Notes: generated by a model from the sequence alone, not told the origin. Counted from the first letter of the stretch, positions 1 through 7,156 are shown. The stretch is 64,000 nt of DNA from Oscillospiraceae bacterium (GCA_019423755.1 JAHZAU010000005.1:53225-117224), one strand, 5' to 3'. Translations and numbers: made by a program.

Positions 1-31
1 CAGTATTTTCAACGGCGGCGGGGGAGCCCCC

Positions 32-155
32 GCGGGCATAATCGCGCACCGACTTTTTCCGGGACGGAAAATGAGTAACCCGCGGCGGAGAGGCCTCCGC
101 TGGCATAATCGCGCACCGACTTCCTCCGGGACGGAAAATGAGTAACCCGCGGCGT
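32..155 (-). repeat. Two adjacent copies of a ~60-bp dispersed repeat (family A)
   Basis: Positions 32-86 and 90-155 share GCATAATCGCGCACCGACTT, then a GGGACGGAAAATGAGTAACC core. The same element recurs at 309-364 and, in the opposite orientation, at 2343-2406 and 2521-2585. It has no coding potential and occurs only between genes. Confidence 0.75.
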
Positions 156-194
156 TAGTTTTATGTGTTCCTTTTTTCGAGATGCACTGGGACG

Positions 195-219
195 GAATAG
201 TGAATAGTGAAAAGGGAAT
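195..219 (-). repeat. Short GAATAGT heptad repeat
   Basis: GAATAGTGAATAGTGAAAAG is the complement of the ACTATTC heptads found in longer runs at 2231-2304, 4281-4313, 5503-5534 and 21081-21120. Confidence 0.6.
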
Positions 220-248
220 CAGAAAGAACATCCTGCCGAAACGGAAAG

Positions 249-296
249 CCCCCCTTGGCAAAGGGGGGAGGGCCACGCAGTGGCGGGGGGATTGCA
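249..296. repeat. G-rich palindromic dispersed repeat (family C)
   Basis: A CCCCCCTT...AAGGGGGG hairpin is followed by GAGGGCCACGCAGTGGCGG, which contains its own GCCAC/GTGGC arms. A near-identical copy lies at 5637-5685. A related element in the other orientation is at 392-448. Confidence 0.7.
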
Positions 297-308
297 GGGG
301 AGCCCCCG

Positions 309-364
309 CGGGCATAATCGCGCACCGACTTCCTCCGGGACGGAAGGCGGGTATCACGCGGCGG
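309..364 (-). repeat. Family A repeat, diverged third copy
   Basis: It keeps GGCATAATCGCGCACCGACT and CCTCCGGGACGGAA but diverges in the distal part (GTATCACGCGG in place of GTAACCCGCGG). Confidence 0.6.
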
Positions 365-391
365 TCGTTTGTTCCGATGCCGGGTAGGACA

Positions 392-448
392 ATCCCTCAG
401 TCACGCCGTTGGCGTGCCAGCTCCCTTTGACAAGGGAGCCTTTCCGTC
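392..448. repeat. Palindromic dispersed repeat related to family C
   Basis: TCACGCCGTTGGCGTGCCAG is followed by CTCCCTTTGACAAGGGAG. It is the opposite-orientation relative of 249-296, with two nested inverted repeats and no coding content. Confidence 0.55.
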
Positions 449-474
449 ACGGGGAAGTTTTCCCGAAAGCACGG

Positions 475-504
475 AAAAGAACGGCCCTCCCAGGGGCGTT
501 CTTT
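475..504. terminator. Bidirectional terminator downstream of the PBP gene
   Basis: AAAGAACGGCCCTC and GGGGCGTTCTTT form a stem with A/T runs on both sides. It lies about 80 nt past the stop codon of the minus-strand PBP gene. Confidence 0.65.
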
Positions 505-578
505 CGTTAGTTGACGCTTTCAGCGGCAACTAGGCCCCGCGCTTCTTTCGTTAGTTGCCGCCCCGGCGGCAACTAGGC
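503..578 (-). repeat. Two tandem copies of the GTTAGTTG hairpin (family B)
   Basis: Positions 503-535 and 547-578 each read TTCTTTCGTTAGTTG, then a GC-rich loop, then CAACTAGGC. The arms AGTTGnCGC / GCGnCAACT form a hairpin. Further copies are at 2404-2438, 2590-2618, 5604-5637, 6986-7017 and 21155-21190. Confidence 0.75.
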
Positions 579-582
579 TTTG

Positions 583-2187
583 TTACTTGTTACTCTCCGC
601 AAGCAGGACGCCATCCGCGATCTGCTTGAAGATGGGGGAGGCGATCTTGCCGCCGTACTCGCCGCCCTCCACCAGCACCACGGCGGCGTAACGGGGCTGC
701 TGGGCGGGGAAGAACCCGGCAAACCAAGCGTGGACGATCTCTTCCCCGTCCTCCCAAATGCCGGTCTGGGCAGAGGCGGTCTTGCCCCCGGCTCCCCCGG
801 CGCTGGGGTTGCCCGGGATGCCGCTGCCCTCGGTCACCACCCCGATCATACACTCCCGGATCTGGGCGGCAGTCTCCTCCGAAAGCACCCGCCGGGCGGC
901 CAGCGGCTCCACCGGTTCCAGGGTCTTGCCGTCGGAGGTGGTGCCCCGCACCAGGGTCGGGGTCACCGCCATCCCCCCGTTGGCAAAGGTGCTGACCATA
1001 GCGGCGATCTGCAGCGGGGTGGCGGTGAGGGAACCCTGCCCGAAGGAAAAGTTGGCCAGCCCCTGCAGGCTTGCGATCTGGGAGCGGTCCGGCAGGCTCC
1101 CGGCGGCGGCGGTCATCCCCGGGGCCAGCTCCACCCCCTGCCCAAAGCCCAGCGCCCGGGCCATAGCCAGGATGTTTTCCCCGCCCACCTCCTGCCCCAG
1201 GGCGATAAAGTAGGGGTTGCAGGACTGCTCGATGGCCCGGAGAAGGTCGGTGTGCTGATGTCCGGCGCGGTTGGAGCAGTAAAAGATGCGCCCGTCCACC
1301 TGAGCCGCCCCGACGCACTCCACCGAAAACTCCGGCGAGACGCCCTGTTCCAGCGCCGCCGCCGCTACCGCCAGTTTAAAAGTAGAACCCACGTTAAAAG
1401 CGGAAAAGACCCGGTTGTAAAGGGGCGCGTCCGGGTCCTCCAGGCTGGCGGCCACCTCTCGGGGGTCAAAGTCCGGGCGGGACACCGCCGCCAAAATCTC
1501 CCCCGTCTGCACGTCCAGCACCACCGCCGCCCCCTTTTCGATGCCCTCGGTGGCCCGTTCCACCACCTGCTGCATCTCCCGATCCAGGGTCAGCACCACC
1601 CCTTCCGGCGGCAGGACGTCGCTGCCCTGGGTTTGGGGACGGTCCTCCATGGCCTGTCCCAGGCCGTCCACCCGGTAGGTGAGGGTCATCTCCTCCCCGG
1701 CGCGGCTCAAAAGCCCGTCATACGCCGCCTCGATGCCGGAAACACCCTTCCCCTCCCCGTCCAGGTAGCCCAGCAGATGGGGCGCCAAGATGGGGTCGGC
1801 GTACCGCGCCCGGCGGGTGATGTTCTCCACGTCCGCCCCGTAGACCTTCTGGCCGCCCACCGGCGCCAAAAACGGCCGCTGCCCCTGCATCTGGGAAAGC
1901 ACCTGCTGGCGGGCCGGGCCGGTCACCTGCCGGGCCACCGCCTGGATGCTCCGGTCGGAGGGCAGCACCGCCAGCCAGTTTTCCTCCGCCGTGTCGGTGA
2001 GGCGGGTAAAGTTGCGGTCGTAGATGCCGCCCCGGGTCTGGGACACCTGCAGGGTGTAGCTGCTCTGCTCCCGGGCCGCTGCCACCAGCCCCGGGTTCTC
2101 GCTGAGGGCGTACAGCCGCAGGATGAGCACACTGTACAGCAAGATCACCGCCACAAATACCCCCACTGTCCGTTTTTCCACCGTCAT
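583..2187 (-). CDS. Class B penicillin-binding protein (transpeptidase)
   Basis: A 534-residue single-pass membrane protein (membrane anchor about residues 8-27) with a class B dimerisation region and a C-terminal transpeptidase domain that cross-links peptidoglycan outside the membrane. Visible active-site motifs are STFK at 268-271 (acylated serine S268) and SCN at 322-324. The third motif reads KTA (469-471, in GGKTASAQTG) where most PBPs have KTG. The family is FtsI/SpoVD-like, but the length and the lack of PASTA repeats do not settle which. The ATG at 2187 follows AAAGGGGGAG. The gene stands alone, with dispersed repeats on both sides, next to divergent murE-femX, which fits a wall-synthesis role. 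Septal, elongation or spore-cortex function cannot be told from sequence. Confidence 0.88.
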   Translation of the reverse strand: MTVEKRTVGVFVAVILLYSVLILRLYALSENPGLVAAAREQSSYTLQVSQTRGGIYDRNFTRLTDTAEENWLAVLPSDRSIQAVARQVTGPARQQVLSQMQGQRPFLAPVGGQKVYGADVENITRRARYADPILAPHLLGYLDGEGKGVSGIEAAYDGLLSRAGEEMTLTYRVDGLGQAMEDRPQTQGSDVLPPEGVVLTLDREMQQVVERATEGIEKGAAVVLDVQTGEILAAVSRPDFDPREVAASLEDPDAPLYNRVFSAFNVGSTFKLAVAAAALEQGVSPEFSVECVGAAQVDGRIFYCSNRAGHQHTDLLRAIEQSCNPYFIALGQEVGGENILAMARALGFGQGVELAPGMTAAAGSLPDRSQIASLQGLANFSFGQGSLTATPLQIAAMVSTFANGGMAVTPTLVRGTTSDGKTLEPVEPLAARRVLSEETAAQIRECMIGVVTEGSGIPGNPSAGGAGGKTASAQTGIWEDGEEIVHAWFAGFFPAQQPRYAAVVLVEGGEYGGKIASPIFKQIADGVLLAESNK

Positions 2188-2230
2188 CTCCCCCTTTGGT
2201 TTGGAATATCTTCTAGTATGCCCCGCCGCC

Positions 2231-2304
2231 CTTTTTCCCTATTCACTTTTCCCTATTCACTATTCTCTTTTCACTATTCACTTTTCACTATTCACTATTC
2301 ACTT
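2231..2304 (+). repeat. ACTATTC heptad-like repeat run
   Basis: About 74 nt built from TTCACTATT, TTTTCCCTATT and TTTTCACTATT variants. It is an imperfect tandem array and pyrimidine-rich on the plus strand. Confidence 0.75.
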
Positions 2305-2342
2305 TCCGGTGCGTTCCCGAAATCCCCCTTTTCACCCAACCA

Positions 2343-2406
2343 AGTCGCGGGTTACTCGCTTTCCCTTTCGACGGAACCTTAGGCGCGATTATGCCCGCGG
2401 AGGCCT
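2343..2406 (+). repeat. Family A repeat, plus orientation
   Basis: GTCGCGGGTTACTCGCTTTC ... GGCGCGATTATGCCCGCGG matches the complement of the copies at 32-155, so the PBP gene sits between oppositely oriented copies. Confidence 0.75.
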
Positions 2407-2465
2407 AGTTGCCGCTGAAAGCGGCAACTAACGAAAGAACGTCCCCAGAAGGGCCGTTCTTTTCC
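2404..2465 (+). repeat. Family B hairpin fused to a terminator stem
   Basis: CTAGTTGCCGCTGAAAGCGG plus CAACTAACGAAAG (to 2438) is followed by AAGAACGTCCCC AGAA GGGCCGTTCTTTT. The palindrome-plus-terminator unit is repeated around the window. Confidence 0.7.
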
Positions 2466-2520
2466 GTGCTTTCTGGGAACTCTTCCGAAAGGGAAAGAAA
2501 ACCTCCCTTTTTACAAAACC

Positions 2521-2618
2521 AAGTCGCGGGTTACCCGTTTTCCCTTTCGACGGAACCTTAGGCGCGATTATGCCAGCGGAGGCCCCTCCGCCGCTGAAAG
2601 CGGCAACTAACGAAAGAA
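2521..2618 (+). repeat. Second plus-oriented family A copy with a truncated family B hairpin
   Basis: Family A occupies 2521-2585. CCGCTGAAAGCGGCAACTAA (from 2590) keeps the right arm of the family B hairpin but has lost CTAGTTG on the left. It is followed by GAAGCGCA...TGCGCTTCTTT, again a terminator-like stem. Confidence 0.65.
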
Positions 2619-2686
2619 GCGCACTCCCATGCGCTTCTTTCCGGTTCTTTCGGGAAAGCGTTGCCAGGAGAAGCTTTGCAATATGG

Positions 2687-2716
2687 TTGTTTTCCGGGGC
2701 GGAAAAATGCTATAAT
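2687..2716 (+). promoter_or_regulatory. Predicted murE-femX promoter
   Basis: TTGTTT (2687-2692), 18-bp spacer, TATAAT (2711-2716). It lies 43 nt upstream of the murE ATG. Confidence 0.6.
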
Positions 2717-2758
2717 AAAAAGAGCTATCGCCTATTATAGAAAGAAGGGATCTCTCTT

Positions 2759-4261
2759 ATGGATACCATCACCATCCGTCAGGTCGTGGACCTGCTGGAG
2801 GGTCACGGCCTGCTGGCGGGCTTCTCCTGCCCGGAGGACCGCTGCGACCAGCCGTTCACCAGTCTGACCTTCGACTCCAAACAGGCCGGGCCGGGCACCC
2901 TGTTCCTCTGCAAAGGCGCCGCCTTCAAGGCCCAGTACCTGCAGGAGGCCCTGGACCGGGGCGCCGGGGCTTACCTGTCCCAGCAGTGCTACCCGGTGGA
3001 CCCGTCGGTGCCCTATGTACTGGCCACCGATATCCGCAAGGCCATGTCTCTGGTGGCCATCGCCTTCTATCACCGCCCCTTTGAGGCCCTGACCACCGTG
3101 GGCATCACCGGCACCAAGGGCAAGACCACCACCACCTACTTTATGAAAAATATCCTGGACGCGCACGCCGGCTGCCGCACCGCCGTCCTTTCCACCATCG
3201 ACGTTTACACCGGGGTGGAGGAGCACGACTCCCACCTGACCACCCCCGAGTCCGCCGACCTGCAAAAATACCTCTCCCAGGCCCGGGACAGCCACATCCC
3301 CTACCTGACCATGGAGGTCTCCTCCCAGGCCACCAAAATGGACCGGGTCTACGGCATGACCTTCGACTGCGGGATGTTCCTCAACATCAGCGAGGACCAC
3401 ATCGGCCCCACCGAGCACGCCGATTTTGAGGAATATTTCTCCTGCAAGCTCAAATTCCTCACCCTCTGCCGCACCGCCATCCTCAACCGCGCCTGCGACC
3501 ACTTTGACCGGGTGCTGGCCACCGCCCGCACCCACTGCAGCCGGGTGGTCACCTTCGGCCCGGAGGAGACCCGCGACCCTGCCGACCCGGACAGCTACGG
3601 CCTGTCGGACATCGTCAAGGAGGAGGAAGGCTTCTCCTTCACCGTGCGGGCCTGCGGCTACGAGCAGCGCTTTGCCATCTCCATGGAGGGACGCTTCAAC
3701 TGTGAAAATGCCCTGGCTGCCCTGGCTACCGCCCGTACCCTGGGCGTCGGGGACGAGGCCATCGCCCAAGGGCTTTTGCGCAACGCCGTCCGCGGCCGGA
3801 TGAACGTCCTGCGCCGGGACGGCATCACCGTGGTGGTGGATTACGCCCACAACCACTTCAGCTTCTCCCGGCTGTACCAGTCGCTGAAGGCCGACTACCC
3901 GGGCCACCGCATCGTGGCGGTGTTCGGCTGCCCCGGCGACCACGCCACCCAGCGCCGCAAGGAGCTGGGCACCCTGGCCGGCCAGAACGCCAACTACGTC
4001 TACCTGACCGCCGACGACCCCTGCTACTGCGACCCTGCCGACATCTGCCGGGAGATCGCCTCCTTCATCGAGCCCTACGGCACCCCCTATGAGATCATCC
4101 CCGACCGGGCCCAGGCGGTGGAGACCGCCATCCGCTCCGCCCAGCCCGGCGACGTCATCATCCTGGCGGCCAAGGGCGAGGAGGTCTACCAGCGCATCCG
4201 CGGGCAGTACGTCCCCTACGAGTCGGACATCGCCATCGCCCGGCGGCTGCTGAATGATTGA
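2759..4261 (+). CDS. murE: UDP-MurNAc-tripeptide synthetase MurE, probably L-lysine-adding
   Basis: A cytoplasmic Mur ligase of 500 residues that adds the third stem-peptide residue to UDP-MurNAc-L-Ala-D-Glu using ATP. The ATP loop GITGTKGKTTTT lies near residue 115, and the central motif TTPESADLQ and the C-terminal ligand domain are intact. Where meso-DAP-type MurE carries DNPR, this protein reads ADDP at 418-421 followed by CYCDP. That resembles the lysine-type enzymes of streptococci and enterococci. The adjoining FemABX gene, whose family extends bridges from lysine, supports this reading, but specificity remains an inference. The ATG at 2759 lies within 10 nt of AGAAAGAAGGGA. A 91-nt spacer containing a heptad repeat separates it from femX. 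Confidence 0.9.
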   Translation: MDTITIRQVVDLLEGHGLLAGFSCPEDRCDQPFTSLTFDSKQAGPGTLFLCKGAAFKAQYLQEALDRGAGAYLSQQCYPVDPSVPYVLATDIRKAMSLVAIAFYHRPFEALTTVGITGTKGKTTTTYFMKNILDAHAGCRTAVLSTIDVYTGVEEHDSHLTTPESADLQKYLSQARDSHIPYLTMEVSSQATKMDRVYGMTFDCGMFLNISEDHIGPTEHADFEEYFSCKLKFLTLCRTAILNRACDHFDRVLATARTHCSRVVTFGPEETRDPADPDSYGLSDIVKEEEGFSFTVRACGYEQRFAISMEGRFNCENALAALATARTLGVGDEAIAQGLLRNAVRGRMNVLRRDGITVVVDYAHNHFSFSRLYQSLKADYPGHRIVAVFGCPGDHATQRRKELGTLAGQNANYVYLTADDPCYCDPADICREIASFIEPYGTPYEIIPDRAQAVETAIRSAQPGDVIILAAKGEEVYQRIRGQYVPYESDIAIARRLLND

Positions 4262-4280
4262 TCGTCATCGTAAGCTTCTT

Positions 4281-4313
4281 CCCTTTTCCCTATTCCCTAT
4301 TCCCTATTCCCTT
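4281..4313 (+). repeat. CCTATTC heptad run between murE and femX
   Basis: CCCTTTTCCCTATTCCCTAT and continuing TTCCCTATTCCCTT form an imperfect 7-nt array inside the operon spacer. It is also open in the femX frame, which artificially extends that frame upstream of its real start. Confidence 0.7.
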
Positions 4314-4352
4314 AAATCAGCCGCATATCCTGCGGAGAAAGGCGGCACCCTT

Positions 4353-5468
4353 ATGCCTATTTTAAACCAAAACGACCCCCAGCAGGTGGCCCGTTATGAA
4401 GAATACGTCCGTACCTCCCCCTATGCCAACGCCACCCAGGACCTGGCCTGGGCCAAGGTCAAGGAGGGCTGGATCCCCGAGCAGGTCTACCTGGAGGAGG
4501 ACGGCCGCATCGTGGCCGCCATGTCCATCATCATCAAAAAGGTCATCGGCAAAGCGTCCCTCATGTACGCCCCCCGCGGGCCGGTCTGCGACCTTGCGGA
4601 CACCAGCCTGGTCTGCCGGCTCATCGAGGAGGCAAAGCCCCTGGTGAAGAAGTACAACGCCTTCGCCCTGCGCTTTGACCCGGAGATCCTCCGCGACCCC
4701 CAGCTGGAGGACCGCTACCGCAAGCTGGGCTTCCGGGTGCGCAACGACGGCTGCGACAAGTACGACCTGATCCAGCCCCGCTACAACATGATCCTGCGCC
4801 TGGACGGCCGCAGCTTCGAGGAGCTCATGCCCCGCTTCAGCGAAAAGACCCGCTACAACATCCGCCTTGCCGCCCGCAAAGGGGTCACCGTCCGCTGGTC
4901 CCGGGACGAAGCGGACCTTGCGACCTTCTACGAGCTTTACAAGATCACCGCGGTGCGCGACAAGATCGGCTACCGCCCCTATGAGTACTTCCAGCGGATG
5001 CTCCACGCCTTCGAGGGCGACGCCCAGCTGCGCATCTACCTGGCGGAGCACGAAGGCCAGGCCCTTTCCGGCGCCATCTGCATCCACTACGGCCCCAAGA
5101 CCTGGTACATCTACGGCGCCAGCTCCAACGAAAAGCGCAACCTCATGCCCAACTACGCCATGCAGGCCGAGATGATCCGCTGGGCGGTGGAAAACGGCTC
5201 GCAGATCTACGATTTCGGCGGGGTGTTCGTCCTGGAAAAGACCAACGGCCTCTTTAAGTTCAAGGAAGGCTTCTGCCGCCAGGAAGGCGCCACCGAGTTT
5301 ATCGGCGAGTTCGACCAGGTATACCATCCCTTCTACTACACCGGCTTTGCCAAGGTGGTACCCCACGTGCAGCGCCTGCGCGTCCAGCGCACCCGCCAGA
5401 AGGAAGCCGCCCAGGAAGCTGCCGAAAAAGCTGCAAAGGAAGCCCAGTCGGAGCGAAGCTCCAACTAG
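4353..5468 (+). CDS. FemABX-family peptidoglycan bridge aminoacyltransferase
   Basis: A 371-residue protein with the double GNAT-like fold of FemA/FemX/MurM enzymes, which transfer amino acids from aminoacyl-tRNA to the stem-peptide side chain of lipid II. Recognisable blocks are TRYNIRLAARKGV (the conserved K-x-R-x-N-I-x-x-A region), the central FYELYKITAVRDKIGYRPYEYF, and YDFGGV...NGLFKFKEGF near the C-terminus. A charged tail rich in Lys, Glu and Ala (residues ~340-371) follows. The open frame runs further upstream through a heptad repeat. I chose the ATG at 4353 because GGAGAAAGGCGG lies 8 nt before it. It is co-transcribed with murE and ends in a clear terminator. Which residue is attached (Ala, Ser, Gly) is not readable. 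Confidence 0.85.
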   Translation: MPILNQNDPQQVARYEEYVRTSPYANATQDLAWAKVKEGWIPEQVYLEEDGRIVAAMSIIIKKVIGKASLMYAPRGPVCDLADTSLVCRLIEEAKPLVKKYNAFALRFDPEILRDPQLEDRYRKLGFRVRNDGCDKYDLIQPRYNMILRLDGRSFEELMPRFSEKTRYNIRLAARKGVTVRWSRDEADLATFYELYKITAVRDKIGYRPYEYFQRMLHAFEGDAQLRIYLAEHEGQALSGAICIHYGPKTWYIYGASSNEKRNLMPNYAMQAEMIRWAVENGSQIYDFGGVFVLEKTNGLFKFKEGFCRQEGATEFIGEFDQVYHPFYYTGFAKVVPHVQRLRVQRTRQKEAAQEAAEKAAKEAQSERSSN

Positions 5469-5471
5469 CAA

Positions 5472-5502
5472 AAGAAGCTCCCCGCAAGGGAGCTTCTTTT
5501 TT
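5472..5502 (+). terminator. Terminator of murE-femX
   Basis: AAGAAGCTCCC CGCAA GGGAGCTTCTT followed by TTTT: a perfect 11-bp stem. Confidence 0.85.
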
Positions 5503-5711
5503 GTGAAAAGTGAAAAGCGAATAGTGAATAGTGGCGGAGGGGGTTCGGGAATACACCGACTTTCCCCGGGACGCACGGGAAAGAAGCATCCGTCAGGAAG
5601 GTTCTTTCGTTAGTTGGCGCCTTTGGTGCCAACTAGGCCCCCCTTGTAAAAGGGGGGAGGGCCACGCAGTGGCGGGGGGATTTGCGGAACGCGCCAAATG
5701 ATTCCGAAAAC
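5503..5711. repeat. Composite repeat cluster between femX and the XRE regulator gene
   Basis: In order: GAATAGT heptads (5503-5534), a diverged fragment of family A (about 5550-5580, ACACCGACTTTCCCCGGGAC), a family B hairpin (5604-5637) and a family C G-rich repeat (5637-5685). The order mirrors the cluster at 1-582. No gene is present. Confidence 0.65.
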
Positions 5712-5742
5712 AAAAGAACGTCCCGGACGGGACGTTCTTTTC
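5712..5742. terminator. Bidirectional terminator after the XRE regulator gene
   Basis: AAAAGAACGTCCC GGAC GGGACGTTCTTTT is perfectly palindromic, with A and T tracts on the two sides. Confidence 0.75.
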
Positions 5743-5814
5743 TGTGCGGCTATTCTCTTTTCCGAAAACATCCGGACAAGACGCCGGCATCGTTTTTTCT
5801 TTGCGTTCCTTATA

Positions 5815-6213
5815 TTAACCCTGGCGCCACAGCCAAGGGATGTCCGGGAAGGCCAGGTGCGCCAAAAAGCTCACCACCAGCAGCGCCGCCACCCCCAAAA
5901 GCAGGACGCCCATTGCTGTCATCCCCTTTCGGCACCAGTCCTTGGCCCGCTCCCAGTCCTGGTAAAGGGCGGCCACCTGCTCCGAGGTCTGGCCCCGGTC
6001 CCGCACGTCCTGGACGTCCACCCCCTTCACCAGCTCGTCCAGCGTCAGCCCGAAAAAGTCGCTGAGCAGCACCAGCCGCTGGAAATCCGGGTAGGATTGC
6101 CCCGCCTCCCACTTGGAGATGGTCTGCCGCGAGACCTGCAGCTCCATCCCCAGTTCCTCCTGGGAAAGGCCCCGGGACTTGCGCAGGCTCAACAGCCGTT
6201 CGTGAAATCGCAT
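5815..6213 (-). CDS. XRE-family regulator with a C-terminal membrane segment
   Basis: A 132-residue protein. Residues 1-65 form a Cro/CI-type helix-turn-helix (LSQEELGMELQVSRQTISKW), and a hydrophobic helix at about 100-120 is followed by a short tail. This HTH-plus-one-TM layout is common in Firmicutes and suggests a membrane-tethered DNA-binding protein. The ATG at 6213 is preceded by AAGGAGGAAG at good spacing; longer frames upstream lack a ribosome site. It is divergent from the macrodomain gene across a 255-nt promoter region, so it may regulate itself and that neighbour (inference). Target and signal are unknown. Confidence 0.8.
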   Translation of the reverse strand: MRFHERLLSLRKSRGLSQEELGMELQVSRQTISKWEAGQSYPDFQRLVLLSDFFGLTLDELVKGVDVQDVRDRGQTSEQVAALYQDWERAKDWCRKGMTAMGVLLLGVAALLVVSFLAHLAFPDIPWLWRQG

Positions 6214-6246
6214 GATATCTGCTTCCTCCTTGTCTTTGATGCCCCC

Positions 6247-6276
6247 ATGATACCACGGCGCCCTTCCCCGCCGCAA
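6247..6276 (-). promoter_or_regulatory. Predicted promoter of the XRE regulator gene
   Basis: On the minus strand TTGCGG (6276-6271), 18-bp spacer, TATCAT (6252-6247). Confidence 0.45.
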
Positions 6277-6410
6277 GCAACCATGGTTGACAATCTGTCC
6301 ACGCTGCTTTCCATCCGGGCAAATCTGCTGCAGCCAAAACGGACTATCATAAATATGGGAAGTCTTTCCCGTCGCCACCACAATTTGTTGTGTTTTGCGG
6401 TCAAAGGGCA

Positions 6411-6439
6411 TTGCAATTTCTCTCAAAGATGCGTATAAT
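6411..6439 (+). promoter_or_regulatory. Predicted promoter of the macrodomain gene
   Basis: TTGCAA (6411-6416), 17-bp spacer, TATAAT (6434-6439), 29 nt upstream of the ATG. Confidence 0.7.
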
Positions 6440-6468
6440 AGTACAAGAAGCATTGGAAAGGCGGGTTT

Positions 6469-6990
6469 ATGATGGAACAGCGTTTTCACATCCTGGTGGG
6501 AGACATTACCCAGCAGAACACCGAGGCGATCGTCAACGCCTCCAACACCTCCCTCACCGGCGGCGGCAGCGTGGACGCCGCTATCCACAAGGCGGCAGGG
6601 CCCCAGCTGCTGGAAGCCTGCCGGGGGCTGGGAGGCTGTCCCGCCGGGGAAGCCCGCCTGACCCCGGGGTTCGATCTCCCCGCCCGCTGGGTCATCCACA
6701 CCCCCGGCCCCATGTGGCAGGGCGGCGACCATCAGGAGGCCGAACACCTGGCCGCCAGCTACCGCGCCTGCCTGGAGCTGGCCCGCCGGGAGGGCATCCG
6801 CTCCCTCTCCTTCCCCTCCATCAGCACCGGCACCTTCCACTTCCCGGTGAACCAGGCCGCCGGCATCGCCGTGCGCACCATCCTGGACTTCCTCCGGGAG
6901 GACGACACCCTGGAACTGGTGCAGCTGGTCTGCTTTGACCAGCGCACTGCCATGGTCTACGAGATCGCTTTGCGTCAACTGACCAACTAA
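6469..6990 (+). CDS. Macrodomain protein (ADP-ribosyl / O-acetyl-ADP-ribose hydrolase type)
   Basis: A 173-residue stand-alone macrodomain. It shows GDITQQNTEAIVNASN (the NAxN ribose-binding loop), GGGSVDAAIHKAAGP (usually GGGGVDGAIH), HTPGP, and SFPSISTGTFHFP (phosphate-binding loop). This matches the MacroD/YmdB group, which hydrolyses O-acetyl-ADP-ribose or removes ADP-ribose from proteins. The ATG at 6469 (or the adjacent one at 6472) follows GGAAAGGCGGG. Transcribed alone, with its own promoter, it ends at a hairpin terminator. No ADP-ribosyltransferase toxin gene is visible nearby, so an antitoxin role is not supported. Confidence 0.88.
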   Translation: MMEQRFHILVGDITQQNTEAIVNASNTSLTGGGSVDAAIHKAAGPQLLEACRGLGGCPAGEARLTPGFDLPARWVIHTPGPMWQGGDHQEAEHLAASYRACLELARREGIRSLSFPSISTGTFHFPVNQAAGIAVRTILDFLREDDTLELVQLVCFDQRTAMVYEIALRQLTN

Positions 6991-7047
6991 TTGCCGCCGA
7001 AAGCTGCAACGAACGAAAAAAGCTCCCCCCAGGGGAGCTTCTTTTTT
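6986..7047 (+). terminator. Degenerate family B hairpin followed by the macrodomain-gene terminator
   Basis: ACTAATTGCCGCCGAAAGCT plus GCAACGAACGAAA (6986-7017) is a decayed copy of the GTTAGTTG hairpin. It runs straight into AAAGCTCCCC CCA GGGGAGCTT CTTTTTT. Confidence 0.7.
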
Positions 7048-7074
7048 ATATTCGCTGGAAAGTTTTTCGCAAAG

Positions 7075-7106
7075 CAAAAGAACGCCCCTTGCGGGACGTT
7101 CTTTTG
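7075..7106. terminator. Terminator of the DAACS/ureide operon (minus), bidirectional
   Basis: AAAAGAACGCCCC TTGC GGGACGTTCTTTT lies 50 nt past the symporter stop codon. Confidence 0.7.
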
Positions 7107-7156
7107 TTCGTTCCTGCTCAAAGCGGGAACGGCGTTCTTAAGGAGGGGTATCCGGA

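Larger units (their letters stand above)
1..582. other. Gene-free repeat cluster left of the PBP gene
   Basis: No credible gene is visible. The stretch holds three minus-oriented copies of a roughly 60-bp dispersed repeat, two G-rich palindromic repeats, one short heptad-like run, a terminator and two copies of a GTTAGTTG hairpin. Short open frames here are low-complexity translations of the repeats. Confidence 0.7.
2188..2758. other. Gene-free repeat cluster between PBP and murE
   Basis: This holds, in order, a heptad run, a family A repeat, a family B hairpin plus terminator, a second family A repeat with a truncated family B hairpin, and the murE promoter. No gene was seen. Confidence 0.7.

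Noticed and set aside
182..430. An 82-codon frame in the leftmost repeat cluster
   Set aside because: It is made entirely of dispersed repeat sequence (families A and C), with no ribosome site.
195..2304. A CRISPR array, suggested by regularly spaced short repeats
   Set aside because: The units are 7-nt imperfect heptads without spacers, and no cas gene is in the window.
580..2382. A 600-codon plus-strand frame opposite the PBP gene
   Set aside because: The minus strand encodes a PBP with intact active-site motifs. The plus reading is Gly/His/Arg-rich and runs into repeat DNA.
1..2758. An insertion sequence or composite transposon around the PBP gene
   Set aside because: No transposase, target-site duplication or IS-type terminal repeats are visible. 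The repeats are short extragenic elements.
4254..4352. An earlier start for femX at 4254, overlapping murE
   Set aside because: The extension only translates the heptad repeat (SLFPIPYSL) and has no ribosome site, while 4353 has one at the right distance.
6469..6990. A DarTG-type toxin-antitoxin system based on the macrodomain
   Set aside because: No DarT-like ADP-ribosyltransferase is adjacent. The divergent neighbour is an XRE regulator.
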